From Prochlorococcus sp. AG-418-G23 (GTDB lineage Bacteria > Cyanobacteriota > Cyanobacteriia > PCC-6307 > Cyanobiaceae): 64,000 nucleotides of DNA. The stretch covers positions 1 to 64,000 of the forward strand of contig QCLY01000001.1 in assembly GCA_003214195.1 (NCBI GenBank), read 5' to 3'. The translations under genes and the position numbers were made by a program. Below, in pieces: positions 53,428-64,000 of the stretch (its first letter is position 1; every line of letters starts with the position of its first letter). The notes beneath the pieces were generated by a model. It worked only from the letters and a program-made list of their open reading frames with translations. It made no database searches and had not been told where the DNA came from.

Positions 53428-54729
53428 ATGAAACCTTTGGATTCAGAAACCCCAAATCAATATTGGCATCCAAATATTTGGCCCCCCTTTACACAAATAA
53501 ATACTAGTAAACCTCAGATAGAAGTAACTCATGGTAAAGATGCGATTTTATTTACTAAAGATCCTAAAAAAAAACTTATAGATGCAATTAGTAGTTGGTG
53601 GGTAACTCTTCATGGTCATAGCAACGAATACATTGCAGATGCCATTTTTGATCAAGCAAAAAAACTTGAGCAAGTAATCTTTGCCGATTTCTTACATCCG
53701 CAGGCAAAAGAATTGGCTGAAAGACTTAGTAAATTAACAAAACTAGAAAGATTATTCTTTTCTGATAACGGTTCTACTGCAGTCGAGGTAGCTTTAAAAA
53801 TTGCCTTCCAATCATGGCAAAATAGAGGTGAGACAAGATCGCAAATAGTAGCTTTTGATGGGGCATATCATGGTGATACTTTTGGAGCAATGGCTTTAGG
53901 TGAAAGAAATATTTTTAATGAAAATTTCGCTAATCTTATGTTTCCGGTTAGAAGAGTGCCATGGCCTTCAACTTGGATGAACGATGAAGAAGTAGAAAAC
54001 AAAGAAAATGAGGCTATCCAAAAATTAGAAAGACTACTTAAAACTCCCACAGTTGCGGTAATCCTTGAGCCACTTGTTCAAGGGGCAGGAGGAATGAATA
54101 TGGTTAGACCTCAGTTTATAAAAAAAGTTTCAGAAATTATAAAAAATAATAATTCTTTATTAATTGCTGATGAAGTAATGACTGGTTTTGGAAGATGTGG
54201 AAGCCTTTTTGCGTTTCAAAAAGCAAAAATTATTCCTGATTTAATAAGTATTTCAAAAGGCTTAACTGGTGGATTTCTACCAATGGGAATAACTTTATGT
54301 AAAGAAAAGATTTTTCAGTCCTTTATTGATGAATCTCCAAAAAAGACTTTTTGGCATGGTCATAGTTTTACTGCTAATCCTTTAGGTTGTGCTGCTGCAA
54401 ACGCTAGCCTTGATTTATTAGAGAAAGATCCCCACAAATACCTTTCTCTTGAAGAAAAACATTTATCTCATTTAATTCAATTTAAAAATTTGCCCTTTAT
54501 AAAAAAAATAAGAGTTTCTGGCACCATTGCAGCATTCGATTTAGATAGTGGGAACAAAACAGGTTACTTTAATAATATTGGGAAAGAGATAAAGAGTCTT
54601 GCCATAGAGCAAGGTTTATTCATTAGGCCCCTCGGGAATGTTATTTACCTCTTGCCCCCTCTTTGTATTACAGATGATCAATTAGACAAAAGTTACTGGA
54701 TAATAAGGCAAATCCTAGAAAATCTATAG
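53428..54729 (+). CDS. bioA: adenosylmethionine-8-amino-7-oxononanoate aminotransferase
   Basis: HPNIWPPFTQ, DGAYHGDTFGAMALGER, LLIADEVMTGFGRCG, FWHGHSFTANPLGCAAANASL. Confidence 0.95.
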   Translation: MKPLDSETPNQYWHPNIWPPFTQINTSKPQIEVTHGKDAILFTKDPKKKLIDAISSWWVTLHGHSNEYIADAIFDQAKKLEQVIFADFLHPQAKELAERLSKLTKLERLFFSDNGSTAVEVALKIAFQSWQNRGETRSQIVAFDGAYHGDTFGAMALGERNIFNENFANLMFPVRRVPWPSTWMNDEEVENKENEAIQKLERLLKTPTVAVILEPLVQGAGGMNMVRPQFIKKVSEIIKNNNSLLIADEVMTGFGRCGSLFAFQKAKIIPDLISISKGLTGGFLPMGITLCKEKIFQSFIDESPKKTFWHGHSFTANPLGCAAANASLDLLEKDPHKYLSLEEKHLSHLIQFKNLPFIKKIRVSGTIAAFDLDSGNKTGYFNNIGKEIKSLAIEQGLFIRPLGNVIYLLPPLCITDDQLDKSYWIIRQILENL

Positions 54730-54737
54730 ATACGAAT

Positions 54738-54995
54738 TCAAGGTCCTTGCAGTATTGCATTTTCCACATCTTCTCTATTAATACAATAAGAAAATAGTCT
54801 CTTAGTTTCTTGGCCTTCACTCTCCCAGATAACACTTAAATCTTCTTGTTCAAAAATAATAGTTGCATTCCAATTTGAAAGTAGCAGATACCATTTAGAT
54901 GGATTATTAATATCCTTCACAGCACCTAAATTAGTTAGCCACAATTCTAATGATTGAAGTGAATTTTGATTAATAGGTTTTTTAGAGGGATTCAC
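54738..54995 (-). CDS. DUF3143-like cyanobacterial protein
   Basis: 85 aa; LELWLTNLGAVKDINNPSKWYLLLSNWNATIIFEQEDLSVIW; adjacent to a DnaJ-like gene. Confidence 0.65.
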   Translation of the reverse strand: MNPSKKPINQNSLQSLELWLTNLGAVKDINNPSKWYLLLSNWNATIIFEQEDLSVIWESEGQETKRLFSYCINREDVENAILQGP

Positions 54996-55011
54996 AGAAT
55001 TTTTTAAATAA

Positions 55012-55452
55012 TTATTTTATTAACCAAAGAGGTATTGTATCTAATTCTTTTCCAGTAAAAGACGCAAAAAGAATTGTGGAAATCAAACAAATAGAAATGA
55101 TGATGATTAAAAGAAATAACGAAAACAATTCTCCATTTGAAAAAGGCCTTCTATTCCCTAATAAACTTTGATTATTAGATTCGATTATTAAATTATTTAA
55201 AACGTTTGTATTATTTTTAATTCTAGATTTTGCTTTTATTTTCTCATCATATATTTTCCTCAAATTACTATTATTTAGATTTTCATAAGCTTCTAAAACT
55301 TCTTGGAATTTACTTTTGGCAACTTCTATTTCTAATGAAGTTGTATCAGGATGAAGCTCAATTGAAAGCTTACAAAATGCCTTTCTTAATTCATTATTTG
55401 ATGCATTTTTGTTTACACCTAAAATTTTGTAATAGGAAGTTTCCGATTTCAA
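55012..55452 (-). CDS. J-domain protein with C-terminal TM
   Basis: YYKILGVNKNASNNELRKAFCKLSIELHPDTTSLE (degenerate HPD present). Confidence 0.85.
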   Translation of the reverse strand: MKSETSYYKILGVNKNASNNELRKAFCKLSIELHPDTTSLEIEVAKSKFQEVLEAYENLNNSNLRKIYDEKIKAKSRIKNNTNVLNNLIIESNNQSLLGNRRPFSNGELFSLFLLIIIISICLISTILFASFTGKELDTIPLWLIK

Positions 55453-55541
55453 AATAATTTTTTATTAATATTGTAATTCTAATAAATTTTTACTTAATAG
55501 AATATATTTAATGAAAAGTAAAAATTTATATTCATCAAGAA

Positions 55542-56255
55542 ATGCAAAAACATAATCTTCCCGAAGAAATTTATGCCTTAATAACTAAAGAAGAAATAAA
55601 TATTTTTCAAGAGTTACAAATTAAAATTAAAGAATTAAATAATAAAACAAATCTAACTAGATTAATTGATGGAGATGATTATTGGGTTTCTCAAGTTTTT
55701 GATAGCATTTGGCCATTTAAAGCTTTCCCGGATATTGATTTTAATAATAAAAAATTTTTAGATATTGGATCGGGCTGTGGCTTCCCGGGTTTAGCTTATG
55801 CCATAATTCACCCTAATTCAGAGATATACCTGATTGATTCTTCAAAAAAGAAAACAGATGCATTGAAAATCTTAATCCAAGAGATAAATTTCAAAAACAC
55901 TATTCATGTCATCAATGATCGTATTGAAAACTTAGCGCATCAATCTTCAATGAGAAATAGTTTCAATATAGCTACAACTAGAGCGGTTAGTAACCCGTCA
56001 ACAGTTTCAGAATATATACTCCCAATGCTAAAAAAAGAAGGATTAGGAGTGTTATATTGTGGAAAGTGGACTGATGAAGAAAGTAAGAATCTAGATAAAA
56101 CTTTAGAAATATTAGAAGGAAAATTTGAAGGGAAAAAGAAAATTTTCTTACCAAGAAGTAAAGGTACTCGAAACGTTATTCTTATTAAACCAAAAAGATT
56201 TTGCCCCGAAATTTACCCAAGAAAAGTTGGCAAACCTGAAAAAAATCCGTTATGA
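55542..56255 (+). CDS. rsmG: 16S rRNA (guanine-N7)-methyltransferase RsmG
   Basis: FLDIGSGCGFPGLAYAIIHPNSEIYLIDSSKKK; ATTRAVSNPSTVSEYILP. Confidence 0.93.
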   Translation: MQKHNLPEEIYALITKEEINIFQELQIKIKELNNKTNLTRLIDGDDYWVSQVFDSIWPFKAFPDIDFNNKKFLDIGSGCGFPGLAYAIIHPNSEIYLIDSSKKKTDALKILIQEINFKNTIHVINDRIENLAHQSSMRNSFNIATTRAVSNPSTVSEYILPMLKKEGLGVLYCGKWTDEESKNLDKTLEILEGKFEGKKKIFLPRSKGTRNVILIKPKRFCPEIYPRKVGKPEKNPL

Positions 56256-56257
56256 AA

Positions 56258-57451
56258 TTATTTTCTTGATAATCTTTTGACAGCCTTATCTCCAAACTTT
56301 TCTTTTAAAGTTCTCAATTTTCTAACAACTTTTTTTGGATTTATATGACCATCTAATACTTTCAATAATTGTCCTTCAGAAACATTTACATCTAGCAAAT
56401 TTGCATTAAATCCAGGGAACCAGTGACTTCCATTACCAAGCAATTGATATCTAGCTTTTGCAAATCCTTCCATATCCAACCAATCAATTAAATTTGAAAG
56501 CCAAAGCAGAGCGGGAATATTAATATTTCCTGGCGTGTGTTCCCAACTCGGCAAATTTCTATTCCAATATTGATGCCACTCTAGGCCTAAAGAATTAATT
56601 GATTCTTGTCTTAATCTATTTATTATCTTTGGTACATACTTCTCAGCATCTGATAACAACGAGACAGCCTCTAAATGCAAATCAAAATCTCCCTCTTTTC
56701 CAATACCCACACTAAGAGTATGGACATTTTGATTGCTTAAGCAAAAAAGATCATTAAAAACTATAGGATGAAGTGGCTTACAAAGTTCCAACATTTTGTT
56801 TGAAGGCGAATGAAGATGTCCCCCTTTATCAGTAGGACTTATTATAAAAACCCCAAGATCATACTTATTTGCAAAATTTATAACCTTTGTATTTTCTTGA
56901 TTGATGAAATACCAGTGCAAATTTACATAATCAAAAAAGTTTGTTGATATGGCCTTCTCAATGAGTGAAGATTTTCCATGAGTTGAAAATCCAATAGATC
57001 CAATTAAATTTTCTTTTTGCAAATTTCTTAAGATGTCAATACAGCCACCATCTTTAATAGCCTGATGTAAATGTTCATCTGTATTAATGCCATGTATTGC
57101 TAGCAAATCAATTTTTTTAACTTTTAATTTCTCTATACTTGTCATAACATCTCTCTTAAAAATTTTTGGATCATTATTTGGAGGAATTTTTGTTTGAATA
57201 ATGTCAGGTATTTTTTCTATATTTTTAAAACCCATTCCTAATTGCACCTCAGAAGTCCCATAATACTTAGCAGTTTCAACATGACTTAAGCCAAATTTGC
57301 TTGCCAGATTTAAAATATTTTCTACTTTATTTTGTTCTTCATATGAAATCTCAGAAAAATCTAATTGTTCCCAACTTTTTTGAAATCTCATCCCACCTAA
57401 AGATAAAACAGGCATCTTTAGATTGGTTCTTCCAAATCTGCGATAATGCAT
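56258..57451 (-). CDS. aldo/keto reductase family protein
   Basis: MHYRRFGRTNLKMPVLSLGGMRFQ; HVETAKYYGTSEVQLG; IGSIGFSTHGK. Confidence 0.88.
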   Translation of the reverse strand: MHYRRFGRTNLKMPVLSLGGMRFQKSWEQLDFSEISYEEQNKVENILNLASKFGLSHVETAKYYGTSEVQLGMGFKNIEKIPDIIQTKIPPNNDPKIFKRDVMTSIEKLKVKKIDLLAIHGINTDEHLHQAIKDGGCIDILRNLQKENLIGSIGFSTHGKSSLIEKAISTNFFDYVNLHWYFINQENTKVINFANKYDLGVFIISPTDKGGHLHSPSNKMLELCKPLHPIVFNDLFCLSNQNVHTLSVGIGKEGDFDLHLEAVSLLSDAEKYVPKIINRLRQESINSLGLEWHQYWNRNLPSWEHTPGNINIPALLWLSNLIDWLDMEGFAKARYQLLGNGSHWFPGFNANLLDVNVSEGQLLKVLDGHINPKKVVRKLRTLKEKFGDKAVKRLSRK

Positions 57452-57461
57452 CCTTTTGATA

Positions 57462-57821
57462 TTAATGCTTATTCATTCTTGGTGGTTTTCCAAAAGATTG
57501 AAACATATCTCGATCAAGACTATTTTCTAAATCATCCAATTTTTCAAACTTTACCCAGTGAATACAATCAACAGGGCATGTATCTATTGCTTCTTGTATA
57601 ACATCAACGCTATCACCGTCCTGTCTAACAGCTCGACTCCTGCCATGGAATTCATCTACTACAAAAGTGTTTGAAGCAACGTGTATGCAGTATTTACAGC
57701 CAATACATTTGGACTCATCCACCCAAACAGCTTTTTCAGCTAACTTACCTCCAAGTACAGGTTCGAATCCTGTGATTTGAATGTTTTCTCGAACATTATC
57801 AAATGGATCGATAGAATCCAT
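57462..57821 (-). CDS. 4Fe-4S ferredoxin
   Basis: WVDESKCIGCKYCIHVASNTFVVDE...AIDTCPVDCIHWV. Confidence 0.9.
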   Translation of the reverse strand: MDSIDPFDNVRENIQITGFEPVLGGKLAEKAVWVDESKCIGCKYCIHVASNTFVVDEFHGRSRAVRQDGDSVDVIQEAIDTCPVDCIHWVKFEKLDDLENSLDRDMFQSFGKPPRMNKH

Positions 57822-57830
57822 ATTTTGATA

Positions 57831-58223
57831 TCAATTATCCCACTTGGTTAAAACCAACTCAATAGAACCATCATTTTTATTTGTTTCTTCAACAACTTGA
57901 TATCCTTCCTCTTTAGTTTTGGAAATAATTGTTTGATAAGCATACATCTGAGTAATTTTTGAAATAAATCTTTCAACTGGGATTTCAAATTTCCATAGAT
58001 CAAGATCAGTAACTAATTCATAAGAATTTGAATTCTTATTCCATTTAAATCCAACTTTAGTATCCCCAGATAAATTCATGCTTATGTCAACAGGAGTAAA
58101 CTTGCCTCTATAACCTTTAACGAACTTTTCTTCTTGATTAATTGTGTAACCGAGATTATTTAATGCCTTAATTAATGGCTCCGCTTCTATAAGTTGCGTT
58201 TTAATGGTACTAAAATGTGACAT
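57831..58223 (-). CDS. ycf35: DUF1257/Ycf35 family protein
   Basis: MSHFSTIKTQLIEAEPLIKALNNLGYTI...GYRGKFTPVDISM. Confidence 0.85.
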   Translation of the reverse strand: MSHFSTIKTQLIEAEPLIKALNNLGYTINQEEKFVKGYRGKFTPVDISMNLSGDTKVGFKWNKNSNSYELVTDLDLWKFEIPVERFISKITQMYAYQTIISKTKEEGYQVVEETNKNDGSIELVLTKWDN

Positions 58224-58434
58224 TAGATTCGTGTGTTTTTTGTTTTAAATTTTCATTTTGACTAGAGATGAAAGCATCAGATGTTCGCCTCTTAACTGTT
58301 ACTTTGCCAAGAGCATCTTCGAGATTTTTTGTAGCTTCATTACATGAATTCCCAATAAATCCCTCGACAGTCTCTTCAACTCTTCCATCTTGATGAATTT
58401 TGAATCTCAATGTTTTTTGAGGCATTAAATTCAA
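58210..58434 (-). CDS. DUF2997 family protein
   Basis: RFKIHQDGRVEETVEGFIGNSCNEATKNLEDALGKV. Confidence 0.8.
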   Translation of the reverse strand: MNLMPQKTLRFKIHQDGRVEETVEGFIGNSCNEATKNLEDALGKVTVKRRTSDAFISSQNENLKQKTHESNVTF

Positions 58435-58573
58435 GTACTAAGTACTTTTACTTTATATAGAATAACGAAAATTTTTTGTTTCAGTTGGTACAAGTTAATT
58501 AATTTTAATTTTTATATTGAATATCTGATAAATTATTTTTTTTTTAGAATTTTAGCAAAAGTAATTGGGAAAT

Positions 58574-59347
58574 TTAATTATAAAAACCTTGCATCCCCAT
58601 TGAATCTAAGGCGGTTTTAGCTTCTTCCATAACAGATGGCTCTTTATCGAAAAGAGCTATTTTAGTGCATTCATCAACGAAACTTTCTTGAAATGTATTG
58701 TTTAATTTTTCGTACAACCTACACAATGACCAAATACAATTACTCCTTACCCCAGATTCACTATCTATCCTTAAACTGATTAAAAGCTGTTCTGCTGCTA
58801 ATTTTGCGTTTTCTAAAGAAACATTTCCAATTTCTGCTAAAGAACTAGATGACCATAACCTCACTGCTGCTACATCATTCTTCAAAGCATTTATTAATGG
58901 TTTTAAAACAATTTGGTCATCATAATTAGCCAAGCTCCATGCAGTAGCTCTTCTAACATAAGCGTTATCATCAGTCTCCAAAAGACTTACAAGTTTCTTT
59001 ACAGCACTAGGACATGGATTACGACCTAAAGCATATACTGCACTCATTCTCTCAACAGGACAAGGCTGATCCAGTAATGGTAATAAAAAAGGAAAAGATC
59101 TTTTATCTCTATATTCACAAAATATTCTTAAGCCTTGTATTCTTTCTTCTTTATTCCCTTCTAGCATTTTTAAGGCTTCATTGCACTCTTGAGTTATGTT
59201 TAAACCTTTTGAAAAAGGATCTTCATCAATTTGTTCTAAAGGGTCTATTTCAATCTCTAAAGCCAATTCTCTAGCCAAAACATCTGGATCAACAGCAATT
59301 TCGGCTAGGCTTTCTTTTTTAGGATCTTTATTTTGTGTCATTATCAA
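58574..59347 (-). CDS. HEAT-repeat protein (phycobilin lyase-like repeat architecture)
   Basis: Repeated VERMSAVYALGRNPCPSAVKKLVSLLETDDNAYVRRATAWSLANYDDQIVLKPLINAL. Confidence 0.8.
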   Translation of the reverse strand: MIMTQNKDPKKESLAEIAVDPDVLARELALEIEIDPLEQIDEDPFSKGLNITQECNEALKMLEGNKEERIQGLRIFCEYRDKRSFPFLLPLLDQPCPVERMSAVYALGRNPCPSAVKKLVSLLETDDNAYVRRATAWSLANYDDQIVLKPLINALKNDVAAVRLWSSSSLAEIGNVSLENAKLAAEQLLISLRIDSESGVRSNCIWSLCRLYEKLNNTFQESFVDECTKIALFDKEPSVMEEAKTALDSMGMQGFYN

Positions 59348-59358
59348 AACCTAAAATA

Positions 59359-59484
59359 TCAATTCATAGGAGCAGGCGACATCATATCTCCAGGCAACCA
59401 GATTCTTGCACTAACTGCAAGGAAGGCAATCCCAAAAAGTGCGACTATGGCGAAAGGTAAAATTTTTGTCTTGATAAAACCCAA
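59359..59484 (-). CDS. small membrane protein (41 aa, TTG start)
   Basis: (L/M)GFIKTKILPFAIVALFGIAFLAVSARIWLPGDMMSPAPMN*; TM segment; manual translation. Confidence 0.65.
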   Translation of the reverse strand: MGFIKTKILPFAIVALFGIAFLAVSARIWLPGDMMSPAPMN

Positions 59485-59552
59485 AGATTAGTAATTAATT
59501 AAATCAATGATAACCTTTTTAATATACTTTTAAAAAATTTTCTAAGTTAATT

Positions 59553-60605
<1,053 letters not shown>

Positions 60606-60630
60606 TTATTTTTAGTTAAAAGAACTAGCT

Positions 60631-60786
<156 letters not shown>

Positions 60787-60837
60787 TTACAAAATTGAAA
60801 TTCTATTCTAGTAATTAAAAATAATAATAGATAATAT

Positions 60838-64000
<3,163 letters not shown>

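Noticed and set aside
54760-54768. Additional TTTTCCACA DnaA-box-like 9-mer
   Set aside because: Single copy within the coding DUF3143 gene; likely chance in AT-rich DNA.
57768-57786. tRNA T-arm look-alike ACAGGTTCGAATCCTGT
   Set aside because: It lies inside the ferredoxin coding frame (QITGFEPVL). No acceptor stem, anticodon arm or D-arm pairs with it in the flanks.

Overview
The window is a very AT-rich picocyanobacterial chromosome segment. Protein signatures and small-gene content fit high-light-adapted Prochlorococcus (inference from recognised families; no database search was run). Positions ~12.4-64 kb are mostly conserved core: rpoZ, pyrR, gpmI, secG, groESL, atpD/atpC, the atpA operon, ftsW/rodA-like, ccdA/ccs1, queF, glnB, purB, fumC, a Ski2-like helicase, a biotin operon, rsmG, rlmN and the 3' part of rpoC2. 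Positions ~0.3-11 kb look like an accessory small-protein region. It contains tatA, a Nif11-like protein, a carotenoid-isomerase-like FAD enzyme, a PTOX-type oxidase, a DUF3104-like protein and many 30-50 aa ORFs below the ORF-track cutoff, including a likely non-ATG HLIP. It also has a structured putative ncRNA near 9.15-9.23 kb. At 10.3-10.96 kb a set of small genes carries unusually strong Shine-Dalgarno sequences; one encodes a truncated CP12-like protein. I saw no rRNA, tRNA, CRISPR array or transposase. The best candidates for something undescribed are the 10.3-10.9 kb small-gene cassette, the 9.15 kb ncRNA candidate and the structured groES-atpD intergenic region.
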